39,917 bases of DNA from a virus. Below the pieces are notes generated by a model that saw nothing but the letters and a program-made list of their open reading frames with translations, made no database searches and was not told where the DNA came from. Shown in pieces: positions 8,197-15,577 of the stretch. The first letter of the stretch is position 1. Each line of letters begins with the position of its first letter. The translations under genes were made by a program, and so were the position numbers. Location: the IMG/VR virus record IMGVR_UViG_3300042892_000806, positions 1 through 39,917 of that record; one strand, 5' to 3'.

Positions 8197-9286
8197 TGAA
8201 TAAATTATTAACTTTATAGTGTTGTTCGTCAGCCCAAGCATACCAACGTTGTCTGTTGTGTAACAAATCCGGTAGCATGCGATTATATAGATCCAGCAAC
8301 TCAGTTGGGCTTAACACAGACAATTGTTTTATTGCACCTATTAGGGCCAAGTGTAGCGTGTCATTGTGCTCCCACGTCGGCCCTGAACGAAGTTTAAGAC
8401 CCGGAAAATAGTGATCAAATGTGCGAAATCCATTGTCCTCCCAAAATTTATAATTTTGTGATTGCCCGTTAATTAAAAAAGGACGTAGGCCAATGATAGG
8501 TTTAAAATCAATTTGATTTATAAATGTATCATGTGGGTTGTTACTTGTGCCACCTACAATGTGTAGGAAATGATGTTTCCAATAATGCATGTTGTGCAAA
8601 CTGAACAAATCATGTGGAATATCGTGTGGGGTGGAGTCTGGATGGTCAGTGTACCAGTGCCCGTATTTGACATAATCTTGATTTTTTTCACCAATGGAGA
8701 AATATAGTTCACTGTCCGGTCCAGTGTCACCCGGAAAAGCCCTTCCTAGGGTTACCACTCCAAGATCTTTCACATCATGTTCGATTAATTTTTTTACAAA
8801 ATTTAATCGATGTACATATGGTTTGCGATTGTAACTCATAAACAAGTACTTGGGATCAGTCAATATCAACTCTTCAGTTTGATAAGTTTCAAAATGATCT
8901 CTACATGCAACAGCAAACAAGTTAAAATAATGAGTTGTGCTATCAACTGGCGCCCATTTTGGTCTAGGAGTGTCAAAATTTCCCAAGAAGTATGTGTGTT
9001 TGATCCCTAACTTTTTGACTAATTCTAATACTACTGGTCGATGGTGTGGTTCAAAAAAATCCACAGTGGCTACCACAAATAAATTGTCAAATGATTCGCC
9101 GGTATTCAACCATTCGTGTAGTTTTACATCATTGTCTGGAGTAGGGCGCCAGGTGGTGTTAAACAAAAAATTGCGTTGGTCGGGAAATGCCTGATCAATT
9201 TGTTCCTGAATACTGGCTAGGATTGACTGTTCGTACTTGCCGTAAGTCCAGGTGTCCGGAAAAGAAATAATTAAACTAGTGATCAT
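8189..9286 (-). CDS. Glycosyltransferase-like protein, paralogue of its upstream neighbour
   Basis: 365 residues, no membrane segments. A strand-rich N-terminal half is followed by PKYLFMSYNRKPYVHRLNFV at about 145-164, which matches YKFLFLNGRTRPHRKYMIES in the next gene upstream at the same relative position. The C-terminal half has FKPIIGLRPFLINGQSQNYK followed by FWEDNGFRTFDHYFPG. This parallels the nucleotide-sugar-binding half of GT-B-like enzymes in exostosin- or fucosyltransferase-like families, where the chain reads roughly K.i..G.p.i......y...i...Gf.tf. The ATG overlaps the upstream stop as ATGA. I infer a transferase; the catalytic residues and donor are unknown. Confidence 0.72.
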   Translation of the reverse strand: MITSLIISFPDTWTYGKYEQSILASIQEQIDQAFPDQRNFLFNTTWRPTPDNDVKLHEWLNTGESFDNLFVVATVDFFEPHHRPVVLELVKKLGIKHTYFLGNFDTPRPKWAPVDSTTHYFNLFAVACRDHFETYQTEELILTDPKYLFMSYNRKPYVHRLNFVKKLIEHDVKDLGVVTLGRAFPGDTGPDSELYFSIGEKNQDYVKYGHWYTDHPDSTPHDIPHDLFSLHNMHYWKHHFLHIVGGTSNNPHDTFINQIDFKPIIGLRPFLINGQSQNYKFWEDNGFRTFDHYFPGLKLRSGPTWEHNDTLHLALIGAIKQLSVLSPTELLDLYNRMLPDLLHNRQRWYAWADEQHYKVNNLFNE

Positions 9287-10392
9287 TTGAGATTGAAAGT
9301 CTGTTCAACAAAACGTAGAAACTGCTGAGGAAATTCAGCGCGAATTCTAGGGCCAAGATCAGCCATATGCTGTTGATTATACTTACTTGTTTGTTCAGCC
9401 GCGACCAGGAATTCTGCCAGATCTTGTTGACACAAGTCTTTGATGACTGCTACAATCCTGTCCAATCTGTCTTGATTGTTGTCTATTGAGTCAAATGATT
9501 CGTCAATTAAATTGCTGTATGTTTGAAACCCTTGATTGCGTATATCCCGATAAAAGCCACGATTGGCCGTCGCGATCCAAGGATGACCCATTGCTATGGG
9601 CTTGTATATCTTTTCCGAGCGCAGACTATAGGGATAGTCGCACACAGTTTCTGTTACCACACTGAAATAGGTATCAATGTACGGCTCGGCTTGTATGTAG
9701 ATTTCGCCCCACAAGTTGTTGAATAATTCATTTTTCACAAAAGGCATTTGATAGGATTGCTTTATTCCATTATGAAATTGCGGAACTTCGTATTCGGCTG
9801 GTAGCAATCGTATTTCACCAGCGCCAGTCAATAGATCAGTCTGATATATGTGATTGTATACCGAGCTTGAGTCTAGGTTGGTCCATAGTGCTTGATCTAG
9901 TATGGGTCGCAGGCTTTCGATCATGTATTTTCTATGCGGGCGTGTGCGGCCATTCAAGAACAAAAACTTGTAGGGTTTGATTAATTTGGAATATATTTCA
10001 TCCACCCTAGCACACTGATCAAGATTTTCTTTGTATTCATAAGGCTTGCACAGGTAGATGTCGTAGAACAAGTGCGGCAGATCAGGTTCCATATCACCAC
10101 AGCCTACTAGTGCCAGTTTGTGTTGCTTCAGTAAATCAATCAGCCCCAGGCGTTCGCATTGATGTTTTAACACAATGCTTCCTTCTGTGGGATTGGCCAG
10201 CACAGGATAAAAGAATCCCGACTCTGCCAATTGTTTAATCCGTTCGTAATGCTGATTGAATGTCTGCCGGCTGAACACTGTAACACTATGAGCCACAGGT
10301 TCATGCTGACCAAAGTCCCAGAAACTGTCATCACAATAAGTTTCTATTTGCGAATAGATTTCACAAAAGGTATCACAAATGAGCTTGTGCAT
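9283..10392 (-). CDS. Glycosyltransferase-like protein (GT-B/exostosin-like)
   Basis: 369 residues from the ATG at 10392 (MHKLICDTFCEIYSQ). A GTG six codons earlier is open, but AGG lies a suitable distance before this ATG. YKFLFLNGRTRPHR is at about 141-154. FSVVTETVCDYPYSLRSEK followed by IYKPIAMGHPWIA is at about 243-275. The E...SEK..KPI..G.P.I pattern is typical of the donor-binding region in exostosin- and GT10-like transferases. The pair with the 365-residue protein probably arose by duplication. It sits between two radical SAM genes, which ties glycosyl transfer to the radical chemistry. The family is inferred from motif shape only. Confidence 0.72.
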   Translation of the reverse strand: MHKLICDTFCEIYSQIETYCDDSFWDFGQHEPVAHSVTVFSRQTFNQHYERIKQLAESGFFYPVLANPTEGSIVLKHQCERLGLIDLLKQHKLALVGCGDMEPDLPHLFYDIYLCKPYEYKENLDQCARVDEIYSKLIKPYKFLFLNGRTRPHRKYMIESLRPILDQALWTNLDSSSVYNHIYQTDLLTGAGEIRLLPAEYEVPQFHNGIKQSYQMPFVKNELFNNLWGEIYIQAEPYIDTYFSVVTETVCDYPYSLRSEKIYKPIAMGHPWIATANRGFYRDIRNQGFQTYSNLIDESFDSIDNNQDRLDRIVAVIKDLCQQDLAEFLVAAEQTSKYNQQHMADLGPRIRAEFPQQFLRFVEQTFNLK

Positions 10393-11767
10393 TTCGGGCC
10401 TGGTACGCACATTCTGCCCACCATGACTTCATTTCGGGAAAGGTCTTCAAAAAGTCAGTGCCTCTGCGGCGATCGTGTTCTTGAAAGAATCTATAAAAGT
10501 CTGCCTTGGCTTGGGAATGATCTTGATTTTGGCCAGCTCGCATCCACGCAATGTCTCTGTCCAGGCGAGCAATCTCATAATCTTTAAATCCGTGAAATGG
10601 ATCTTCGGGTGTTTCGCTTTGGCGTATCATCCAAGCCCACAAGTGTTCTAGCCGGTCAACGTAGGCTTCGGGTAAGATTTGCAAGCTCTGCCATGCAGGT
10701 TCACGCAGTACAGGTGTATCAAACCACACTCGTTGATAGGTCTGTGAGTATGTGTTGCGCAAGCCCAAGATGCCAGCAAACAAGTTTTCTAGAGAGGGCA
10801 CACTCAAGTTATTCATTGTTACAATAAAGGTCAGACTATTGTAGCTGGGCACTTCGGTTAGGAATTGATTCACTCTATCCCACAGCAGATCAAAGTCCAG
10901 CCCGTGGCGCATGTATTCTGCTTGTGTGCCCCAGCCGTCTAGGCTCACATACTGCATGAAGTGTTCTATACGGCCGTCGCACAATTGCTTAACATAGCCC
11001 AAGTACTTTTGCCAGGACTTCTCATCCACACTAAAGTTTGATGTAACATTCAAATGCAGTTTGGCACTGGGATTGGCCAGCACATGATCAAACACTCTGT
11101 ATGTGTTCTTATCTAATAGCGGTTCACCGCCGGTCATGCGGAAGTGTATGAGTTCTGGATATAACTTAGGCCACCACTCCCAGAATGCTTCTACATAAGG
11201 GTTATGCTCTCTAGCCGGTATAACCCTGCGATCTCCACCAAAATGCCCAGGATCATTGTGAACACGAGCAGTAGGGTAGCCGCCCGATCGGTCCACTTCT
11301 TGTTGCCAGCTGCTAGAGAATTGCGGACTGCAATAACTGCACATGAGATTACACACATTATTAAAATTGACTTCAACGTAGCTAGGGATAACGTCACTTT
11401 CTTCTCCTGTTGAATTCCGTATCTGTTCAAAGTCCACGGCAGCCCAGGGCTCTCCAGACCGATAATGCCTGTCACTCAGTTTGTTTTCCGCTTCCATGTT
11501 CCAGCAGTACTGACACTCTGCGGGTTTTTCGTTTTGCAACATCATCACACGCTGAGCTTTTTTGTGCGGCGTGTTGTGCAAGGATCCGGGGTCATTGACC
11601 AAGTTTTCCACGGGTATCTTGTGTAGTGGAGGGTGGTAACAGGAGTTGTTGAGTCCTGTGGGCAAGTGCAAACTGACCTGCTTCCATTTGGCCAAGCACA
11701 ATGCTGGACCAAGTTTGGCCTTCATTTCCTCTGCACTATTGTAGAAAGCACTTTTATTTGCAGTCAT
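10373..11767 (-). CDS. Radical SAM protein, second subgroup
   Basis: 464 residues. CX3CX2C at C139, C143, C146 in NVCNLMCSYCSP; MTGGEP at 211-216. The N-terminal cysteine block reads CLAKW at 24-28, then NNSCYHPPLHKIP, HNTPHKKAQRVMM and CQYCWNME at 85-92. The C-terminus has EHDRRRGTDFLKTFPEMKSW. These blocks match the 443-residue protein and separate both from the CC-type trio. It is the first radical SAM gene of the operon, overlapping the sulfotransferase-like gene by 14 bases upstream and the glycosyltransferase-like gene by 20 downstream. A further ATG 14 codons in is possible but leaves less overlap. Confidence 0.91.
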   Translation of the reverse strand: MTANKSAFYNSAEEMKAKLGPALCLAKWKQVSLHLPTGLNNSCYHPPLHKIPVENLVNDPGSLHNTPHKKAQRVMMLQNEKPAECQYCWNMEAENKLSDRHYRSGEPWAAVDFEQIRNSTGEESDVIPSYVEVNFNNVCNLMCSYCSPQFSSSWQQEVDRSGGYPTARVHNDPGHFGGDRRVIPAREHNPYVEAFWEWWPKLYPELIHFRMTGGEPLLDKNTYRVFDHVLANPSAKLHLNVTSNFSVDEKSWQKYLGYVKQLCDGRIEHFMQYVSLDGWGTQAEYMRHGLDFDLLWDRVNQFLTEVPSYNSLTFIVTMNNLSVPSLENLFAGILGLRNTYSQTYQRVWFDTPVLREPAWQSLQILPEAYVDRLEHLWAWMIRQSETPEDPFHGFKDYEIARLDRDIAWMRAGQNQDHSQAKADFYRFFQEHDRRRGTDFLKTFPEMKSWWAECAYQARNAQAHL

Positions 11768-12425
11768 TGGTTTCTTCTAATATGGCTTTGACTTCTTGGT
11801 AGTTCACAATGAGATCATCAAAACCAATACCATAATTGTTTTTTTCATACATTGATTTGGCAACGTCCGGCCAGGTCACTAGGTCTTCGTAGACAACAGT
11901 TTCATCACAGTCAAATCTGGCCAGCAATTGTTTTTCAGCCAAAAATTGAAACACTGTGTCAGCAGACACAGTTAACTTTTGATCTTTCAAACTGTCAAAA
12001 TTTCCAACTTTATAAGTGAACAGTTCTTTCTTAAAACTATGTACTGGCACAGTGGCATGAAAGTTTTCTAGGATTTGTTTGCTGAAAAAATGTTGTATAT
12101 TGTCATTTCTTTTTAACACAATAATGTGATAATCTTTCAGCCAACTAGAATTTGTTGACAACAGCCAAACTTTGATTTGAAAGTCTTGTATTTGACTGAT
12201 CAGATACTTAGAATTACCAGCCATGAGGTCAACTTGCTTTTTGTAAAAGGCACTGACTTTTTCAACACTTTGATCGTAATAGTGAAAGTTTTCTGTGAGC
12301 GACCTATGACTGACATTGGCCAATTTCAATTTATTAGAAATAATATCTCCCAGCAAATGGGATCCTGATCGACCAACTGTTATAATGATGGTTCCTTTTT
12401 TGTTGGGATCATAAAGTTTTACCAT
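11754..12425 (-). CDS. Sulfotransferase-like P-loop protein
   Basis: 223 residues. GTIIITVGRSGSHLLGDIIS at 11-30 matches the 5'-phosphosulfate-binding loop of PAPS-dependent sulfotransferases (a strand, then GRSGS in the P-loop position). HIIVLKRNDNIQHFFSKQ at 100-117 fits the strand with the 3'-phosphate-binding Arg and Ser (R106, S115). VVYEDLV near 178-184 is also usual in this family. It is somewhat shorter than most members. The expected role is transfer of sulfate from PAPS to a hydroxyl of a sugar or peptide. The overlaps with its neighbours (7 and 14 bases) place it in the same pathway as the glycosyltransferases and radical SAM enzymes. Confidence 0.8.
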   Translation of the reverse strand: MVKLYDPNKKGTIIITVGRSGSHLLGDIISNKLKLANVSHRSLTENFHYYDQSVEKVSAFYKKQVDLMAGNSKYLISQIQDFQIKVWLLSTNSSWLKDYHIIVLKRNDNIQHFFSKQILENFHATVPVHSFKKELFTYKVGNFDSLKDQKLTVSADTVFQFLAEKQLLARFDCDETVVYEDLVTWPDVAKSMYEKNNYGIGFDDLIVNYQEVKAILEETNDCK

Positions 12426-13351
12426 CCTTCTTGCTCCCGGATCACATCAATCTCGCGGGTCATTATGCCTTGGTTGTGCCAGTTAGATCTGTAGTGCCGT
12501 TTAAAGAATTCACTTTGTTCTGCTTCCATCACAATCATGGGCAGGCCCAGTTGTGTGTTGAGATCTTCTGCCAATCGCCCGGCCAATAGCCTGGGTTCTG
12601 AGGTTTCAACTGTTCGCCATAATTCAGCCAGTGCTTCAAAGTTCTGTACTAGAGTATGATCCCAGGCAGTAAGCATGGTCATGTATGTGCCTTGTCGTGC
12701 ACCGGCCATGGCCCAGTATCCGTGGTCAGCATCAGCACCCACATTGTGCCAAATGGTCAAATGATCCAGGTTGCGTTGATGCACACGATCTTGAAACTCT
12801 GCTGTGGTGGGTTTGCGTCCACGGTCCAGGCACATTTTGACGCCTTCGCGGAAGCCTGCACGCCAAGCATGGAATGGGGAACCGTTGGGGTAGGTGGTTG
12901 AATAACAGTCGTACATGGGCCAGTACAAGGGATCAAAACAAAATTCCACTTGTGTTTCTACTGTGCCGTCTGTGGCTTCATGAGTACGCATGTTTTCCAC
13001 AAAGTCTTTTGTCCATGAACTCAAGCCGCCGTTGCCATACATCAGTCCATTAATATGATTACGTGCCCGCCACCGGAACACAGCACTCTCATATTCTTTG
13101 CCAGGAAAAACAAGTGTTTGATTAAAAAACGCCGGGTTGGGGAGATTGTCGCCATCGATGAGAATGAATCGATCCGTACTACTCGCCCGGGCTGCCGCTT
13201 TGTGAGCCGCATCGCTCCCCAGAATACCGTCCACCCTTCGTGCCCAAGGCACCATATTCCTAATCTTGATCCAAAATTCTTCTCGTTGTGGTTCATCATA
13301 TGTCAAGTATATGCAGTCCAAGTCTGCTATGTCAATTTGATTCAAGGCCAT
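12419..13351 (-). CDS. GT-A-like glycosyltransferase with DGDN motif
   Basis: 310 residues. The N-terminal strand IYLTYDEP (14-21) and the segment VPWARRVDGILGSDAAH (34-50) lead to RFILIDGDNLPNPAFF at 61-76. The DGD after a hydrophobic strand is the DxD metal- and nucleotide-sugar-binding motif of GT-A glycosyltransferases. The middle is rich in Tyr, Trp and His (FDPLYWPMYDCYSTTYPNG), as expected of an acceptor pocket. No membrane segment is seen, so it is probably cytoplasmic. It overlaps the 111-residue gene upstream by 20 bases and the sulfotransferase-like gene by 7. The GT-A class is likely; the donor and acceptor are unknown. Confidence 0.78.
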   Translation of the reverse strand: MALNQIDIADLDCIYLTYDEPQREEFWIKIRNMVPWARRVDGILGSDAAHKAAARASSTDRFILIDGDNLPNPAFFNQTLVFPGKEYESAVFRWRARNHINGLMYGNGGLSSWTKDFVENMRTHEATDGTVETQVEFCFDPLYWPMYDCYSTTYPNGSPFHAWRAGFREGVKMCLDRGRKPTTAEFQDRVHQRNLDHLTIWHNVGADADHGYWAMAGARQGTYMTMLTAWDHTLVQNFEALAELWRTVETSEPRLLAGRLAEDLNTQLGLPMIVMEAEQSEFFKRHYRSNWHNQGIMTREIDVIREQEGW

Positions 13352-13667
13352 ATGTTTGTTTGCTCCATGGTGTTCCGTTTTGAGTGACTACAACCGCAAC
13401 CGATTGCGGATGACACAGTGTACCTGTGTTGCCGGGCACAAGTTTGTCTGATGTGCGAGTAGTAATGTATTTGAGTTGACCATCAACCACACGCACATTG
13501 GCAGGTGCCAGGCCAAATGTTTCAGCATCAATGTTAATGTAATTACCTGGCAGATCTTCCATGCTATAACAAACAGGCAGCCCTGCATCATTGTAGTACA
13601 AACGATAGAACACAGGTTGGGGTTCAGGCATGCTGTGTAAAATATCCCAAAACTCTTCAGGTGTCAT
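13332..13667 (-). CDS. Small conserved-type phage protein, 111 residues
   Basis: 111 residues from the ATG at 13667, chosen because AAGGA at 13680-13676 lies 8 bases upstream; the frame is open to 13700 through a GTG and an ATG. The protein has a run of beta-strand-like segments: VFYRLYYNDAGLPVCYSMED, NYINIDAETFGL, VRVVDGQLKYI and CHPQSVAVVV. I recall similar proteins with a YSMEDLPGNYIxID core in marine T4-like phages, but no function is known to me. It sits between two glycosyltransferase genes, overlapping both (11 and 20 bases). Confidence 0.78.
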   Translation of the reverse strand: MTPEEFWDILHSMPEPQPVFYRLYYNDAGLPVCYSMEDLPGNYINIDAETFGLAPANVRVVDGQLKYITTRTSDKLVPGNTGTLCHPQSVAVVVTQNGTPWSKQTYGLESN

Positions 13668-14433
13668 AACGCCAGTCCTTAACATGATAGTGAAACGCAC
13701 CCCATTGTGCTTGAGTCTGTATACGCATGGGATTGAATTCCCACACTAACTCATTAGTCCATTGAGATGTCTTTGTGCCAGAGTGTGCTTGTTTCATGTG
13801 TACAATCCGTGGGTATGTTGTAAATGGCATGGTCACTAGTTCTCTGCCAATTATGTCTGCTGCCATTGCGTACACAAGGTCAGTACTGGGCACATCTTCA
13901 GGAAACTTAATTAACTTCCGAAACTCTGACCAATTGGCAAATATATCACGCACCAGTACAAAAAAATCTCTAGCTGTTTCACTCAATCGCCAGTAGGTTA
14001 TAGCATTGTACACATCTGGTAAATTGTTAGCATCAAACACTTTTCTATAGTGCCTGGCTGTGCTGACCTGATCCTGCCATGTTCTGCAACTCGTAGATAT
14101 CACAACATCTCTGTGTCTAAACATAGTCCACCAGTGATCAATTGAACTGGCAATCATCATGTCTGCTTCTAGCTTGATGGTTTCTCTATAGGGAGATTGG
14201 AAAAATACTTGCCAGTCGTTTGCATACAAGTTATCGCGATTGACATTGTCAATCACACGATAGTGATTGTAAAGTGGGTCGTTGGCATGAGTCTTGTCCG
14301 TGATCAAGCAAACACTGGCATGAGGATTCCATTGTTTGATTGTTTTTGTCAGTGTTCTAGCACAATCCAAGTAGTCAACTTGGGGCGTGTTCAAGGCTAA
14401 TATCACATAGCCTTGTTCTTCTATGGATTTCAA
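13657..14433 (-). CDS. GT-A-like glycosyltransferase, TTG start
   Basis: 258 residues starting with TTG at 14433-14431. The start is supported by AGGAG at 14444-14440, six bases upstream; no ATG occurs until residue 91. GYVILALNTPQVDYLDCA at 8-25 parallels ALIFAFDTEHTRYLDMAA of the next protein upstream. RETIKLEADMMI at 83-94 occupies the place of the DxD motif, with EAD replacing DAD. The downstream part has an AITYWR segment near 145-150, a W-rich helix and PSTDLVYAMA. The gene overlaps the 281-residue gene by 59 bases, unusually long for this operon, so the start deserves caution. The two proteins are paralogues. Likely a GT8-like or related GT-A enzyme. Confidence 0.78.
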   Translation of the reverse strand: MKSIEEQGYVILALNTPQVDYLDCARTLTKTIKQWNPHASVCLITDKTHANDPLYNHYRVIDNVNRDNLYANDWQVFFQSPYRETIKLEADMMIASSIDHWWTMFRHRDVVISTSCRTWQDQVSTARHYRKVFDANNLPDVYNAITYWRLSETARDFFVLVRDIFANWSEFRKLIKFPEDVPSTDLVYAMAADIIGRELVTMPFTTYPRIVHMKQAHSGTKTSQWTNELVWEFNPMRIQTQAQWGAFHYHVKDWRYDT

Positions 14434-15220
14434 CTATTGCTCCTAAATCTCTTTTGCCCATGGCATGAAAGTCCAGCCCAACAATTGAGACTGTTTTACA
14501 TTTGCCCTGTGCATCTTCATACTCAATATTCCAGAACGTTTCATTATCAAGCGTTAGTTTGTTTTCGGGCACCACACTGGGCATGCCCCAGGGTATGGCA
14601 TCTACTTTTAGTGTCTGGCCACTCACAATACCTAATGCTATACTCAGTGCATAGTCGTTTCTGTATGTGGGTTGTGAGATGTGATAGAGATCTCTGTAGT
14701 GCTTCCAGTTCTCACGAATCATCTGCATGGCATCAAATATGTATTGCGCTGTGTTGGTTTTACGAAACATCATCACAGTGGCCCAGTACATGGGAAATTT
14801 ATATGTACCAAAAGTGTTTAAAAATTCTTCCTCTGGCCTAGCAAGATTGTATGCTGATCTAAAGCACATGAAATCTTGTGGGCTGTCAAGCAACATTTTT
14901 AAATCTTCACTATTGACCACAAAGTCAGCGTCTAACACTAGAGTCTGATCCCAGGGCGACAGATTGTATGCATCTACTCTATTGTTGTTGTGCCAAGGTA
15001 CATGTTGTTTTATGTCTCCAAACCAGCGTGAGTTCTCACCTAGTGGATCAGCATATATTACCCGATCAAACACATCTTCGTGCTCAGCGGCAGGATTGTT
15101 TGTGACCACTGCTACAGGAATGTGTAAGAAGTGTTTGACTCGTTCGGCACACCATGCTGCCATATCCAAGTAGCGTGTGTGTTCTGTGTCAAAAGCAAAT
15201 ATTAGTGCGCCGGTAGTCAT
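14375..15220 (-). CDS. GT-A-like glycosyltransferase with LDAD motif
   Basis: 281 residues from the ATG at 15220, which overlaps the upstream stop as ATGA. The frame stays open a further 19 codons upstream, but those would overlap the preceding gene with no reason. ALIFAFDTEHTRYLDMA at 5-21 and a VAVVTNNP strand at 36-43 lead to TLVLDADFVV at 93-102, the DxD-type motif of GT-A enzymes acting on nucleotide sugars. YWATVMMFRK near 140-150 and NDYALSIAL further on fit the acceptor side. It is a paralogue of the 258-residue neighbour. Donor and acceptor unknown. Confidence 0.8.
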   Translation of the reverse strand: MTTGALIFAFDTEHTRYLDMAAWCAERVKHFLHIPVAVVTNNPAAEHEDVFDRVIYADPLGENSRWFGDIKQHVPWHNNNRVDAYNLSPWDQTLVLDADFVVNSEDLKMLLDSPQDFMCFRSAYNLARPEEEFLNTFGTYKFPMYWATVMMFRKTNTAQYIFDAMQMIRENWKHYRDLYHISQPTYRNDYALSIALGIVSGQTLKVDAIPWGMPSVVPENKLTLDNETFWNIEYEDAQGKCKTVSIVGLDFHAMGKRDLGAIVEIHRRTRLCDISLEHAPS

Positions 15221-15522
15221 CGTTTGGTGCTGAGTTCGTTGTGTTCTGTCAGCCAGGCATTCATTTGCTCTTGCCAACGTTGCATGGCCAAGCCGCGCAG
15301 TTCTTCAGGCCGTATTTGAACAGGAGTTTCATACAAGTCTAGCAGCACTGCATCACCTGGTGGCACAGTGGCCAAGATGTTTAGGAGTTCAGGACCAGCA
15401 CGCCACATACCTCCGTCGTGGGCAAATATCATTCGAGCTTCGTATTTTTCTCGGAGTATGCGCTTGGCAGCCACGTGATCAAAACGAGCACGGCTGTGCG
15501 AAATTAAATCGTCAGTGTTCAT
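15217..15522 (-). CDS. Small conserved-type phage protein, first gene of accessory operon
   Basis: 101 residues from the ATG at 15522 (MNTDDLISHSRARFDHVAAK); a start at 15564 would lie inside the terminator hairpin and is rejected. The sequence looks helical at both ends, with EKYEARMIFAHDGGMWRAGP and VLLDLYETPVQI in the middle. I recall similar proteins near the tail genes of marine T4-like phages, but with no assigned role. It is the first gene after the terminator that closes the virion module. Its TGA overlaps the next ATG as ATGA, so it may be the entry point for translation of the whole accessory run. I saw no clear Shine-Dalgarno sequence before its ATG. Confidence 0.8.
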   Translation of the reverse strand: MNTDDLISHSRARFDHVAAKRILREKYEARMIFAHDGGMWRAGPELLNILATVPPGDAVLLDLYETPVQIRPEELRGLAMQRWQEQMNAWLTEHNELSTKR

Positions 15523-15553
15523 GTTGTGATTGTACAGGATGTACAGGGAAAAG

Positions 15554-15575
15554 TAAAGGGGCAACAGCCCCTTTT
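15554..15575 (-). terminator. Hairpin terminator after the virion module
   Basis: On the minus strand AAAGGGGC pairs with GCCCCTTT around a TGTT loop (arms 15574-15567 and 15562-15555), followed by ACTTTT. The hairpin starts three bases after the TAA at 15580-15578, the expected place for a factor-independent terminator. Because the arms carry A and T runs, it might also work on the plus strand. It separates fibre genes from the radical SAM/glycosyltransferase run. Confidence 0.8.
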
Positions 15576-15577
15576 GG

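Noticed and set aside
15529-15557. A possible sigma-70-like promoter (TTTACT, 17-base gap, TACAAT) ahead of the accessory operon
   Set aside because: Both boxes are weak matches, the -35-like box overlaps the terminator stem, and the start point would fall almost on the ATG, leaving no leader.
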